From Reyranella sp. (GTDB lineage: Bacteria; Pseudomonadota; Alphaproteobacteria; Reyranellales; Reyranellaceae), in contig NZ_JAFKJN010000012.1 in the NCBI RefSeq assembly GCF_017305915.1, forward strand, positions 124,001-188,000: a stretch of DNA of 64,000 nucleotides. Reading direction: 5' to 3'. The position numbers and the translations under genes are program-made. The notes under the pieces are model-generated. The model was given only the letters and a program-made list of their open reading frames with translations. It was not told the DNA's origin and did no database searches. Of the stretch, positions 53,265-62,227 are shown in pieces; within the stretch, counting starts at the first letter, position 1, and every line of letters begins with the position of its first letter.

Positions 53265-54165
53265 AGGGAACGATCTCTTCCCACGTCGGACAGGGGCGAT
53301 CGATCATCGGGACTTTCCATCGGCCGATGGTGGCGCGGTCGATCAGCGCGGCCGGGACCAGGATCTCCTTGGGCACCGGCTGGCCGGCGAGACGGCGCAG
53401 CACGGCGCGGGTGGCGATGGCGGCGATGTTGAGGGCGCTGAAGTCGGCCGAGGCCAGCATCGCGCCGCTTTCGATGTTGGCGACCGCCTCCGGCAGGCCG
53501 TTGATGCCGACGACCGCGGCCTTGCGTCCGGCGGCGGCCAGGGCGTCGACGGCACCGAAAGCCATCATGTCGTTGGCGGTCCAGACGCCGTCGATCCGCT
53601 CGTGCTTGGCCAGCAACTCGTCCATCGCGGCCCTGGCCGGCGCACGCTGCAGGTAGCCGATCCGGGCGTCGACCAGCTCGATGCCGGGATGCTCGGCCAC
53701 GGCGCGACGCAGGCCCTGGGCGCGGTCGCGGGCGGTGCGGGCCGACGGCGTGCCGTCCAGGGCGACGATCCGGCCTCGGCCGCCCCCGTTGCTCATGAGC
53801 TCCGCGATCAGGGCCTTGGCCACGGCATGGCCGATCGCGGTGTCGTCGGCGCCGACGAACGTGAGCTGCGGCCCGTCCATGCGGTTGATGAAGATCGCGA
53901 CCGGGAGGCCGGCGGCGGCGAGGCGGTCGAGATCCTCGCGCATGGCTTTATCGTCGGTCGGGTTGAACACCACGCCGGTCACCCCGGCAGCCAGGGCCTC
54001 GGCGACCAGCGCCTTCTGCTCGCCGACATCGTCGGGGGTCTGCGGCACGTAGTGCAGGGTCCGGGCGCCGGCTTCGGCGGCCACCCGGTCGGCGGCGGCA
54101 CGGGCGGCGTCATAGGCGGGATTGAGCCGATTCTTGGTGAAAACGGCGATTGTCGGCGGGGCCAT
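53254..54165 (-). CDS. sugar-binding/LacI-type periplasmic-binding-fold protein without signal peptide
   Basis: A 303-residue type I periplasmic-binding fold (Peripla_BP_4-like). TIAVFTKNRLNPAYDAARAA, GVTGVVFNPTDDKAMREDL, FVGADDTAIGHAVAKALI, GRIVALDGTPSARTARDRAQ and VWTANDMMAFGAVDALAAAG are the ribose-binding-protein-like signatures. Unusually, the start MAPPTIAVF leaves no signal peptide, and the in-frame upstream start at 54216 does not add one. It may be a cytoplasmic sensor, or its export signal was lost. No transporter genes are adjacent. Confidence 0.82.
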   Translation of the reverse strand: MAPPTIAVFTKNRLNPAYDAARAAADRVAAEAGARTLHYVPQTPDDVGEQKALVAEALAAGVTGVVFNPTDDKAMREDLDRLAAAGLPVAIFINRMDGPQLTFVGADDTAIGHAVAKALIAELMSNGGGRGRIVALDGTPSARTARDRAQGLRRAVAEHPGIELVDARIGYLQRAPARAAMDELLAKHERIDGVWTANDMMAFGAVDALAAAGRKAAVVGINGLPEAVANIESGAMLASADFSALNIAAIATRAVLRRLAGQPVPKEILVPAALIDRATIGRWKVPMIDRPCPTWEEIVPLSS

Positions 54166-54208
54166 GGTCCCTGTTTTAGCCCGGCCCGGCCGGCTAGTAT
54201 CCGTTGCA

Positions 54209-57001
54209 ATGGCCACTCCCTACGACCGCATCCCGGACCGCCGCGCGATCGTCCGCCGCCGCGCGCTCGAGGACGCCCTTGCCCACCTGGTCGAGGACGT
54301 GTCGCCGGGCGCCGATCTGCCGCGGCCCCAGGTGCTGGCGCTGCTGCGCGAGGCGCTGGCCACCGGCCGCACCGAGATCCGCCGCCGCTTCGAGGAGCCG
54401 GGACCGCTCAAGAACGACGGCCCGGCGGTGCTGATGGCCACCTCGTTCCTGATGGACCAGTTGATCCGGGTGATCTTCGACTTCGCCGAGGCGAAGGCCT
54501 ATCCGGCCGCCAATCCCAGCGCCGCCGAGCGCCTGAGCGTGGTCGCGACCGGCGGCTTCGGCCGCGGCGAGATGGCGCCGCTCAGCGACATCGATCTGCT
54601 GTTCCTGCGTCCCTACAAGCAGACGCCGCGCGGTGAGCAGATCGTCGAGTTCATGCTCTACCTGCTGTGGGACCTCGGCCTGAAGGTCGGCCACGCCACC
54701 CGCACGGTCGAGGAGAGCCTGCGCTACGCCGAGCGCGACCACACCATCCGCACCGCGCTGCTCGAGTCGCGCTACATCTGGGGCGACCGTGAGCTGTTCG
54801 ACGAGCTGATGAAGGGCTACACGGCGAAGATCTCCGCCGGCGACGGCCGCGACTTCGTCGAGGCCAAGCTCGGCGAGCGCGACCAGCGCCACACCCGCAT
54901 GGGCGATTCGCGCTACGTCGTCGAGCCCAACGTCAAGGAGGGCAAGGGCGGGCTGCGCGACCTGCACACGCTCTACTGGATCGCCAAGTATCTCTATCGC
55001 GTGAACGAGCCCGCGGAGCTGGTCGCCAAGGGCGTGCTGACCAGGGACGAGGCCCGCCACTTCTCGCGCGCCGAGCGCTTCCTCACCACCGTGCGCTGCC
55101 ACATCCATTACCTGAGCGGCCGTGCCGACGATCGTCTGTCGTTCGATCTCCAGCGCGAGATCGCGACGCGCCTCGGCTACCAGGACCGGCCGGGCAGCCG
55201 CGGCGTCGAGCGCTTCATGAAGCACTACTACCTTCACGCCAAGACGGTCGGCGACCTGACGCGCATCTTCGTCGCCGCGCTCGAGGACAGCCGCCGGCGC
55301 AAGCCCCGGCTCGCCGCGCTGTGGCAGACCTTGCGGCCGCGCCAGCTCGACGGCTTCCGGCTCGACGGCGAGCGCCTGGCAGCGGCGTCGAACGACCAGT
55401 TCGAGAAGGACCCGGTCGCGATCCTGCGGCTGTTCCATGTCGCGCAGGAGAACGGGCTCGACATCCATCCGGCGAGCCTGCGGCTGATCACCCAGAACAT
55501 CCGGCTGGTCGACCGGCTGCGCAACGATGCCGAGGCCAATCGCCTGTTCATGGCGATGCTGACCTCGCGCCACGATCCCGAGACGACCCTGCGGCGTCTC
55601 AACGAGGCCGGCGTGTTCGGCCGCTTCGTGCCCGACTTCGGCCGGGTCGTCGCGCAGACGCAGCACGACATGTATCACACCTATACGGTCGACGAGCACA
55701 CGATCCGCGCCATCGGCTTCCTGGCGCGCATCGAGAACGGCACGCTCAAGGAAGACCATCCGCTGTCGGCCGAGGTGGTCCACAAAATCCTGTCGCGGCC
55801 CGTCCTCTATCTCGCGGTGCTGCTGCACGACATCGCCAAGGGCCGCGGCGGCGATCATTCGATGCTCGGCGCCGACGTCGCGATGGCGCTCGGGCCCCGG
55901 CTGGGCTTGAGCGACTCCGAGACCGAGACCGTGGCGTGGCTGGTCCGCTACCACCTCGCCATGTCGGGCACGGCGTTCCAGCGCGACCTGATGGATCCCA
56001 AGACCATCGACACCTTCGCCGCCCTGGTGCAATCGCCCGAGCGCCTGCGCCTCTTGCTGGTCCTGACGGTGTGCGACATCCGCGCCGTCGGCCCCGCCGT
56101 GTGGAACGGCTGGAAGGCGGCGCTCCTGCGCCAGCTCTACAACGCGGCCGAGCGGGTGATGTCGGGCGGCACGCTCTCGGGCGGCCGGGTCGAGCGCATG
56201 AAGGCGGTGCAGGCCGAGGTGGCGCAGCATCTGTCCGGCTGGACCGACGCCGAGAAGGAGGAGCATTTTGCGCGCGGCTATGCGCCGTACTGGCTGAGCT
56301 TCCCGATCGACACGCTGGCGCGCCACGCCGAGCTGGTGCGCCGGGCCGAGCGCGACAGGCAGCCGCTCGCGATCGAGCACCGCATCCAGCCCGACCGCTC
56401 GGTGACCGAGATCACGATCTACACGCTCGACACCCACGGCCTGTTCGCCCGGCTCGCCGGCGCGATGGCGATCAGCGGCGCCAACATCGTCGACGCCAAG
56501 ATCTTCACGCTGGCCAACGGCATGGCGCTCGACACCTTCTGGATCCAGGACCTCGAGGGCAAGCCGTTCGACGGGCCGCAGCGCCTGGCGCGGCTGGCGG
56601 CGCGGGTCGAGATCTCGCTCTCCAACCGGCTCGACATCAACCGCGAGCTCGAAGCGCAGAAGAGCTCGTGGCCCAAGCGCGACCGCGTCTTCACCGTGCA
56701 GCCCAGGGTGCTGATCGACAACGGCGCGTCCGACACCTTCACCGTGATCGAGGTCAACGGCCGCGACCGGCCGGGCTTCCTGCATGTCGTGACGCGCGCG
56801 CTGACGCGGCTCAACCTGCAGATCCAGTCGGCGCACATCACCACCTACGGCGAGCGCGCGGTCGACGTGTTCTACGTCAAGGACCTGTTCGGCCTGAAGG
56901 TGGTCAACGCCGACAAGCTCAAGCAGGTCGCCGCCGAGGTCGAGAAATCGATCCGCGCCTTCGACGCCCGCTTCGAGCCGGCGATGAAGGCGGCGGAGTG
57001 A
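54209..57001 (+). CDS. glnD: [protein-PII] uridylyltransferase / uridylyl-removing enzyme
   Basis: A 930-residue nitrogen sensor that uridylylates PII proteins when glutamine is low and removes UMP when it is high. Nucleotidyltransferase motif VVATGGFGRGEMAPLSDIDLLFL region (GGFGRGE then DIDL, about residue 115). The HD domain has TVDEHTIRAIGFL and VLLHDIAKGRGGDHSMLGAD. Two ACT domains at the C-terminus read ITIYTLDTHGLFARLAGAMA and IEVNGRDRPGFLHVVTRALT. ATG at 54209, 44 bp from the divergent gene. Followed by a terminator-like hairpin. Confidence 0.98.
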   Translation: MATPYDRIPDRRAIVRRRALEDALAHLVEDVSPGADLPRPQVLALLREALATGRTEIRRRFEEPGPLKNDGPAVLMATSFLMDQLIRVIFDFAEAKAYPAANPSAAERLSVVATGGFGRGEMAPLSDIDLLFLRPYKQTPRGEQIVEFMLYLLWDLGLKVGHATRTVEESLRYAERDHTIRTALLESRYIWGDRELFDELMKGYTAKISAGDGRDFVEAKLGERDQRHTRMGDSRYVVEPNVKEGKGGLRDLHTLYWIAKYLYRVNEPAELVAKGVLTRDEARHFSRAERFLTTVRCHIHYLSGRADDRLSFDLQREIATRLGYQDRPGSRGVERFMKHYYLHAKTVGDLTRIFVAALEDSRRRKPRLAALWQTLRPRQLDGFRLDGERLAAASNDQFEKDPVAILRLFHVAQENGLDIHPASLRLITQNIRLVDRLRNDAEANRLFMAMLTSRHDPETTLRRLNEAGVFGRFVPDFGRVVAQTQHDMYHTYTVDEHTIRAIGFLARIENGTLKEDHPLSAEVVHKILSRPVLYLAVLLHDIAKGRGGDHSMLGADVAMALGPRLGLSDSETETVAWLVRYHLAMSGTAFQRDLMDPKTIDTFAALVQSPERLRLLLVLTVCDIRAVGPAVWNGWKAALLRQLYNAAERVMSGGTLSGGRVERMKAVQAEVAQHLSGWTDAEKEEHFARGYAPYWLSFPIDTLARHAELVRRAERDRQPLAIEHRIQPDRSVTEITIYTLDTHGLFARLAGAMAISGANIVDAKIFTLANGMALDTFWIQDLEGKPFDGPQRLARLAARVEISLSNRLDINRELEAQKSSWPKRDRVFTVQPRVLIDNGASDTFTVIEVNGRDRPGFLHVVTRALTRLNLQIQSAHITTYGERAVDVFYVKDLFGLKVVNADKLKQVAAEVEKSIRAFDARFEPAMKAAE

Positions 57002-57027
57002 CGGCCCGTGGCCGTCATCCCGAGTGG

Positions 57028-57050
57028 CGCGGAGCAGTCTCCGCGTTTTT
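57028..57050 (+). terminator. terminator-like hairpin after glnD, within a repeat remnant
   Basis: CGCGGAG-CAGT-CTCCGCG followed by TTTTT (57046-57050), 27 bp after the glnD stop. The bases just before it (gccgtcatcccgag) are the start of the CATCC(C/T)GAG repeat family, so the terminator seems derived from a repeat copy. Confidence 0.65.
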
Positions 57051-57069
57051 GCGAGCGATCTGATCCCGG

Positions 57070-57279
57070 ATGACCAGCGCCGAGTTCGCCATCCTGGCGC
57101 TGGTCGGCACCGGCGCGATCGCCGGCCTGGTGCTGTACATGCTGTGGCCCGACAAGCCGCCGCTGCCGCCCGAGGAGGCGATCAACGACTCGATTGTCGC
57201 CCAGCAATGGGCCGGCGGAATCGACCACGCCGGTCCTCCGGCGCTGCCGAGCCATCACGCGGGTATCGACGGCGGGTAG
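57070..57279 (+). CDS. small hypothetical membrane protein
   Basis: A 69-residue protein. One transmembrane helix (FAILALVGTGAIAGLVLYML, about residues 6-25) then a proline-rich and polar tail. ATG at 57070. No family recognised. It lies in the 294-bp gap between glnD and a convergent gene; codon use is like the neighbours, but evidence is limited to the reading frame and the helix. Confidence 0.5.
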   Translation: MTSAEFAILALVGTGAIAGLVLYMLWPDKPPLPPEEAINDSIVAQQWAGGIDHAGPPALPSHHAGIDGG

Positions 57280-57295
57280 CGACCACTAGCGGAAA

Positions 57296-57796
57296 TCAGC
57301 GCGGCGCGAACTTGTAGCGGAAGGTGCAGCTAGCGCCGCCCTGCATGATGGTCTGCTCTCGGGTCAGCGTGACCGTGCCCTCGCTGGTCGCGGCGATGTC
57401 GAAGTCGGTCGAGCACATCAGCAGCGCCCCCAGCTCGGGCTCGTTGAGCTCCTTGAAGAACTCGGCGTAGCGGCAGCGCGTGACGTCGAACTCGAGCTTG
57501 TCGGTATCCCTTACCGGCTCGGTCGAATCGACGCCGGCCTTGGAGATCTCGTTCAGCGCGCCCTGCATCTTGGCCCAGCGGCGGCGGCCGCCGCCCTCGA
57601 TGTCCTGGCCGATCTCGGCGAAGAGCTGCCGCGACCAGCCGCTCAGCGCCTGCTTCACCAGCACGTCGGCCTTGTCCTTGCCGAGCGCCTCGCGTAGCGC
57701 GCGCATCACCGGCACCAGCACCTGCGCCTGGATCTTCGCCTTGTCGAGGAACGAGACCTCGGAATCCACCATGTAGGGATCGAGCACGTTGGCCAT
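57296..57796 (-). CDS. L-2-amino-thiazoline-4-carboxylic acid hydrolase family protein
   Basis: A 166-residue protein of the ATC hydrolase family, named after an enzyme of bacterial L-cysteine synthesis from aminothiazoline carboxylate; most members are uncharacterised. Family features: FDVTRCRYAEFFKELNEPEL, LLMCSTDFDIAA and the C-terminal GGASCTFRYKFAPR, with conserved Cys residues in each. ATG at 57796 with GGAGG 6 bp upstream is preferred over an in-frame GTG at 57802. A single gene; function here is not inferred beyond the family. Confidence 0.85.
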   Translation of the reverse strand: MANVLDPYMVDSEVSFLDKAKIQAQVLVPVMRALREALGKDKADVLVKQALSGWSRQLFAEIGQDIEGGGRRRWAKMQGALNEISKAGVDSTEPVRDTDKLEFDVTRCRYAEFFKELNEPELGALLMCSTDFDIAATSEGTVTLTREQTIMQGGASCTFRYKFAPR

Positions 57797-57869
57797 CTTC
57801 ACCTCCGCTCAGGGTGGCTGTCTCCCGGCACGCACTCTTTTTCGCAACTCCCGCTTCAAGAGGGAAGCC

Positions 57870-58487
57870 CTAGTGGGAATTGGGGGCGCGGCCGTCGCCG
57901 AAATGATCGGCATAGAGGGCCTGGACTCGCTCGACCTCTGGCGCCGTCAGCTTCCTGAATTCCAGCTCTCTGGCTCTCTTTGAAAGGATGCCGTCGTTCT
58001 GGCGGAGGAATTGGAACAACAGGCTGACCGTCCGCTCCGGCATGTCGACGATCTGGGAGATGCCCCGTCGAAAATCGTCGTACGATCTCAGGAAACCCGT
58101 CTCCGTCGGTAGATCGACCTCCACCGTCCGCTCGACGCATTCGTAGAGGAATTGTGCGTGCGGCGTTGCGTCGGAGAAACGGTAGAAGTCCACCGTTTCG
58201 TTCAAGACGCGCACGTTATGAGAGGCAGTCGGCTCCCATTGGATCAGGGGCAGCAGCCGGGACGAGTAGCTTTCGAGCGTGGCGCGATAGTCGCCGATAC
58301 GGTCGAGAATGGCGGCCGACACCGGAAAAACGATTCCTGGCCGATTGAAACCACGCTCCGCCAGCACATGGCGGATCAGATAGCGGTGAAGCCGCCCATT
58401 CCCGTCCTCGAACGGATGAACGTAGGCAAACCCGAACGCGAGCGCGGCGGCCGCAATGACGGGATCGGGCGCTAGTGCTTGCCGCCC
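57870..58487 (-). pseudogene. fic family gene, 5'-truncated
   Basis: The frame opens immediately after the TctC gene's stop codon, in the same frame, with QALAPDPVIAAAALAFGFAY and no plausible start, then shows the intact Fic motif HPFEDGNGRLHRY (58380-58418) and the rest of a normal Fic C-terminal half (LIRHVLAERGFNRPGIVFPV to the end). Fic proteins of this group are about 370 residues; the first 150 or more, including the Fic fold's N-terminal helices, are missing. A GTG at 58367 lies downstream of the catalytic motif, so no active AMP transferase can be made. Confidence 0.85.
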
Positions 58488-59453
58488 TCACTCCGGCTTG
58501 TACCCCGCGTCCTGCAGCAGCTTGGTGTTGGTCTCGACCTCCTGCTTGATGAAGGCCGCGAACTCCGCCGGCCCTCTTGCCGTCGGCACGACGCCCAGCG
58601 AGCCGGTCTTGGCGATGAACCCCTTGTCCTTGCTGACCTCGGCCATCGCCACGGCCAGGCGGTCGACCACCGCGTCGGGCGTGCCCTTGGGCGCCCACAC
58701 GCCGTACCAAGAGGAGATGTTGAAGCCGTCCAGCCCGACCTCGTTGGTGGTCGGGATGTCGGGCGCCAGCCCCGTGCGCTCCTTCGAGGTCACGAACATC
58801 GCCCGCGCCTTGCCCGACCGCGCGAGCGGCAGCAGCGCCGTCCAGGGATCCATGAAGAGCTGCACACTGCCGCCCAGCAGGTCGGCATTGGCCGGCGCCG
58901 TGCCCTTGTAAAGCACCGTGTCGAGCGGCAGCCTGGTGCGCCGCAGGAACTCCAAGGTCGCGACATGGCCCGCCGAGCCGCCCGAGCTGAGCGCGAAGAA
59001 GTACTTCTTCGGCTCCTTGCCGATCGCCTCCATCGTCGTCTTGTAGTCGGTGCCCGGCACGTTGAGGTTGACCAGCAGCACCAGCGGCGCCTCGCCCGCC
59101 TGGGCGATCGGCCGGAAGTCGGTCTGCGGATCGTAAGGGCACGACGCCACCACGTTCTTGCCGAGCACGAACAGGCTGGCATTGAACAGGAGCGTGTAGC
59201 CGTCGGCATCGGCGCGCCGCACCGTGTCGGAGCCGGTGACGCTCGAGGCGCCGCCGATGTTGCGAATGATGATCTGCTGGCCGAGCTTCTCCGACAGCAC
59301 GTCGGCGGTGAGGCGTCCCAGCCCGTCCGTGCCGCCGCCCGGCGGATAGGGCACCACCATCTGGATATTCTTGCTCGGATAGCTCTGCGCGATCGCCGGT
59401 GCCGTAAGAACACTGCCGGCCGCGGTGAGAAGTATGCGTCGTCTGATGATCAT
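58488..59453 (-). CDS. tripartite tricarboxylate transporter-type substrate-binding protein (TctC family)
   Basis: A 321-residue periplasmic protein. Signal peptide MIIRRRILLTAAGSVLTAPA with cleavage after IAQ; mature start SYPSKNIQMVVPYPPGGGTD is the TctC/Bug hallmark. GQQIIIRNIGGASSVTGSD, DGYTLLFNASLFV and PDIPTTNEVGLDGFNISSWY also fit. Such proteins are often orphans, as here: no tctA or tctB genes are near. ATG at 59453. The downstream boundary abuts a broken fic gene, suggesting a deletion or insertion joint at the stop codon. Confidence 0.93.
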   Translation of the reverse strand: MIIRRRILLTAAGSVLTAPAIAQSYPSKNIQMVVPYPPGGGTDGLGRLTADVLSEKLGQQIIIRNIGGASSVTGSDTVRRADADGYTLLFNASLFVLGKNVVASCPYDPQTDFRPIAQAGEAPLVLLVNLNVPGTDYKTTMEAIGKEPKKYFFALSSGGSAGHVATLEFLRRTRLPLDTVLYKGTAPANADLLGGSVQLFMDPWTALLPLARSGKARAMFVTSKERTGLAPDIPTTNEVGLDGFNISSWYGVWAPKGTPDAVVDRLAVAMAEVSKDKGFIAKTGSLGVVPTARGPAEFAAFIKQEVETNTKLLQDAGYKPE

Positions 59454-59547
59454 GCGTCTCCCCCCTCGCAAGAAGCACACCAATATTGCGTGCCCTCTGC
59501 AAGTCCGCTTATCGCGGGGAGGCCGGTATCGTCTTGGGCGCTTGGGC

Positions 59548-59964
59548 TTAGGGCTGGACGGTCACTGACGAAGCGCAGGTCTTGCCGCCCGCTTCGCAGA
59601 TCGTGCGCGCCACGCTGCGGCTCTTGACCTCGCCGCAAGCCACGCCCAGCGACCGCGACAGGTCGAGCGGCTGCTTGAGGATGGCCTTGCCGCCCGGCGC
59701 GATCGGATAGAGCACGCCCTCGCGATAGGCCGACTGCAAGGGCACCGTGCGCTGCTGGCCGTCGGTCAGCACCACGGTCAGGTCGATTTGAAGGAAGTCG
59801 ATCGTCTCGGCCGACCTGTTCTCGACCACCAGGCTCGGCACGCAGCTTCCGAACACCGTCGTATCGTCGCCGCGACGCACGTCGATGCCGTTGGCAGCCC
59901 ATACCGCAAGGGGTGCCGCCACTACGATGAAGACCAGAGCCAAACCCAGGAAACGCCCACGCAT
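59548..59964 (-). CDS. exported hypothetical protein
   Basis: A 138-residue protein with signal peptide (FLGLALVFIVVAAPLAVWAA, cleavage about residue 24). The mature part has four Cys residues (GSCVPS, VACGEV, RTICEAGGKTC) and beta-strand-like segments such as ETIDFLQIDLTVVLTD, suggesting a small disulfide-bonded periplasmic domain. I recognise no family. It lies alone between the TctC gene and the PPDK regulator, all on the minus strand. Confidence 0.7.
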   Translation of the reverse strand: MRGRFLGLALVFIVVAAPLAVWAANGIDVRRGDDTTVFGSCVPSLVVENRSAETIDFLQIDLTVVLTDGQQRTVPLQSAYREGVLYPIAPGGKAILKQPLDLSRSLGVACGEVKSRSVARTICEAGGKTCASSVTVQP

Positions 59965-60000
59965 GACCGCCTCCCCTATTCTTCTCCAGGGTTGATCGCC

Positions 60001-60834
60001 TCAGCTCGCCGCCAGCCTCTGCTCGCGGCGCTGCGACAGCATGGCGAGGATCGCCACCGCTGTCTCCTCGATCGAGCGGCGGGTGACGTCGATGGTCGCC
60101 CATTTCTTGCGGGCATAGAGCCGGCGCGCGTCGTGGATCTCGCGCTGCACGCGCTCCATGTCGGTGTATTCGGTCTCGGTGTCGCGCTGCAGCAGGCGCA
60201 GGCGATTGACCCGGATCTGCACCAGCCGCTCGGGATCGGTGATCAGGCCGACGATCAGCGGCCGCTGCGCGTTCTCGAGCTCGGCCGGCGGCGACACCGC
60301 CGGCACCAGCGGCACGTTGGCCGCGCGCACGCCTCGGTTGGCGAGATAGACGCAGGTCGGCGTCTTCGACGTGCGCGAGGGGCCGACCAGGATGACGTCG
60401 GCATCCTCGAGATCGTGCGTCGACTGGCCGTCGTCGTGCGCCAGCGTGTAGTGCATGGCGTCGATGCGGTCGAAATAGCCTTCGTCGAGCTGGTGCTGGC
60501 GACCCGGCCACTGCTCGCTCTTGGAATGGAAGTGCACCGCCAGCACGCTCATCGCCTGGTCGAGCACGCCGACGCAGGGAAGCTGGAGCTGGCGGCAATG
60601 GTCGCGTACGACATCGCGCAGCTCGGGATCGACCAGGGTGTAGAGCACGGGGCCGCGGTTGCGCTCGACCTCCTGCATCACCTTTTCCATCTGGCCCTTG
60701 GTGCGCACCAGCGACCAGACATGTTCCTGCACGAAGATGCCCTCGTACTGCACGAGACAGGCGCGCGCGACGCTGGACACGGTCTCGCCGGTCGAGTCGG
60801 AGACCAGATGGACGTGGAAATTGCGGTTGGCCAC
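60001..60834 (-). CDS. pyruvate, phosphate dikinase regulatory protein (bifunctional kinase/pyrophosphorylase)
   Basis: A 277-residue DUF299-family protein that inactivates PPDK by ADP-dependent phosphorylation and reactivates it by Pi-dependent dephosphorylation (PEP synthase in the PpsR relatives). HVHLVSDSTGETVSSVARAC at the start, P-loop-like VGPSRTSKTPTCVYLANRGV, and GLITDPERLVQIRVNRL are family signatures. GTG at 60834 is preferred; an ATG at 60888 would add 18 residues. Divergent from hemE, a common alphaproteobacterial arrangement. Confidence 0.95.
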   Translation of the reverse strand: MANRNFHVHLVSDSTGETVSSVARACLVQYEGIFVQEHVWSLVRTKGQMEKVMQEVERNRGPVLYTLVDPELRDVVRDHCRQLQLPCVGVLDQAMSVLAVHFHSKSEQWPGRQHQLDEGYFDRIDAMHYTLAHDDGQSTHDLEDADVILVGPSRTSKTPTCVYLANRGVRAANVPLVPAVSPPAELENAQRPLIVGLITDPERLVQIRVNRLRLLQRDTETEYTDMERVQREIHDARRLYARKKWATIDVTRRSIEETAVAILAMLSQRREQRLAAS

Positions 60835-61157
60835 GAACCAACTTACCCCACAGGCCCCCCGGGAGAAATCCGGGATTGGCACGGGCAAAGCGGGGGCAAC
60901 CCGGGCCGCCTTCCCGAGGCGGCCGATTCGAGGCTCGACTCGCTTTTCCCGTCCCGAGCTTCGTTCGCTCTGGATGGTTCGGGACGGATTGCCTGCGAAT
61001 CGGGAATCCGTCGCAGAGAGGCCGATTCGACGGGCTTTGCCGATCCACAGCCGGCTGGGGACGGGAGTCTAATCAGGCCCATCCCCGCTATCCGCGCCCT
61101 CTACTACTGCTACTACCTAATATGAATAGAGTAGAAGGGAGGCATGAGGGAAAGACG
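60835..61157. other. 323-bp divergent intergenic region upstream of hemE
   Basis: No gene supported. The hemE-proximal end has a pyrimidine-rich run with a CTACTACTGCTACTAC repeat near 61100 and an AT-richer segment (ctaatatgaatagagtag, 61117-61134) that could hold the promoter. Earlier bases (60860-61040) are GC-rich with no clear hairpin. Confidence 0.4.
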
Positions 61158-62195
61158 ATGACGGGAGGAAAGTTCCTGCAGACCCTGGCAGGGACGCGGT
61201 TTGCGACGCCGCCGATCTGGCTGATGCGCCAGGCCGGGCGCTACCTGCCGGAGTACCGGGCCGTGCGGGCCACCACGCGCTCCTTTCTCGAATTCTGCTA
61301 CACGCCGGAAAAGGCCGTCGAGGTCACGCTGCAGCCGATCCGACGTTTCGGGCTCGATGCGGGGATCATCTTCTCCGACATCCTGGTGGTGCCGGACGCG
61401 CTGGGCCAGAAGGTCTGGTTCGAGGAAGGCGAGGGCCCGAAGCTCGAGCCGCTGACCGATCCGGCGCAGTTCGGTCAGCTCTCGCGGGCCCGGCTCGCCG
61501 CGCACCTGGCGCCGGTCTATGCCGCGATCTCCTTCGCCCGCCGCGCGCTGCCGGCCGAGGTGGCGCTGCTGGGCTTCGCCGGCGCGCCGTTCACGCTGGC
61601 CTGCTACATGATCGAGGGCGGCAGCAGCCGGGACTTCGCCAAGGTGAAGGGCTGGGCCTATCGCCATCCCGATTCTTTCGGGCTGCTGATCGATCTGCTG
61701 GTCGAGGCGGTGGTCGACCATCTCGCCTACCAGGTCGATGCCGGCGCCGATGCGGTGCAGCTCTTCGATAGCTGGGCCGGCGTGCTGCCGGAGGAGCAAC
61801 TGTTCGGCTGGTCGCTCGAGCCGATGATCCGCATCGCCCATGGACTCAGGGCACGTCATCCCAAGGTGCCGATCATCGCCTTCCCGCGCGCCGTCGGGCC
61901 GGCGGCGCTGATGTATCGCCGGCCGGAGGCGTTCTCGGCCCTGTCGATCGACACCGGCATCGGCGCGCACTGGGCGGCGAAGGAGCTGCAGCCCAGCCTC
62001 TGCCTCCAGGGCAACCTGGATCCGATCATGCTGGTCGCCGGCGGCCCGGCGATGAAGCGCGAGGCGACCCGCATCCTCGACAAGCTCGGCCACGGCTCGT
62101 TCATCTTCAACCTCGGCCACGGCGTGGTGCCGCAGACTCCGCCCGAGCACGTCGCCGAGCTGGTCGAGACCGTGCGGACGTGGAAGCCGTCATGA
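61158..62195 (+). CDS. hemE: uroporphyrinogen decarboxylase
   Basis: A 345-residue heme-pathway enzyme converting uroporphyrinogen III to coproporphyrinogen III by four decarboxylations. PPIWLMRQAGRYLPEYRAVR (substrate-binding Arg residues) near residue 18, GIIFSDILVVPDALG (catalytic Asp), GFAGAPFTLACYMIEGGSS and FNLGHGVVPQTPPEHV are classic. ATG at 61158 after a GAGGGAAAG. First gene of hemE-hemH-hemJ. Confidence 0.98.
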   Translation: MTGGKFLQTLAGTRFATPPIWLMRQAGRYLPEYRAVRATTRSFLEFCYTPEKAVEVTLQPIRRFGLDAGIIFSDILVVPDALGQKVWFEEGEGPKLEPLTDPAQFGQLSRARLAAHLAPVYAAISFARRALPAEVALLGFAGAPFTLACYMIEGGSSRDFAKVKGWAYRHPDSFGLLIDLLVEAVVDHLAYQVDAGADAVQLFDSWAGVLPEEQLFGWSLEPMIRIAHGLRARHPKVPIIAFPRAVGPAALMYRRPEAFSALSIDTGIGAHWAAKELQPSLCLQGNLDPIMLVAGGPAMKREATRILDKLGHGSFIFNLGHGVVPQTPPEHVAELVETVRTWKPS

Positions 62196-62218
62196 CCTCC
62201 CCCGTGTGACGGAGGAGG
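62196..62218. repeat. short CCTCCCCCGT-type hairpin providing the hemH Shine-Dalgarno
   Basis: CCTCCCCCGTGTGACGGAGG plus GAGG, adjoining the hemE stop, is a half-element of the 126-bp repeat family at 12856. Its GGAGGAGGAGG end lies 7-8 bp before the hemH ATG at 62228. Confidence 0.65.
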
Positions 62219-62227
62219 AGGCATGAG

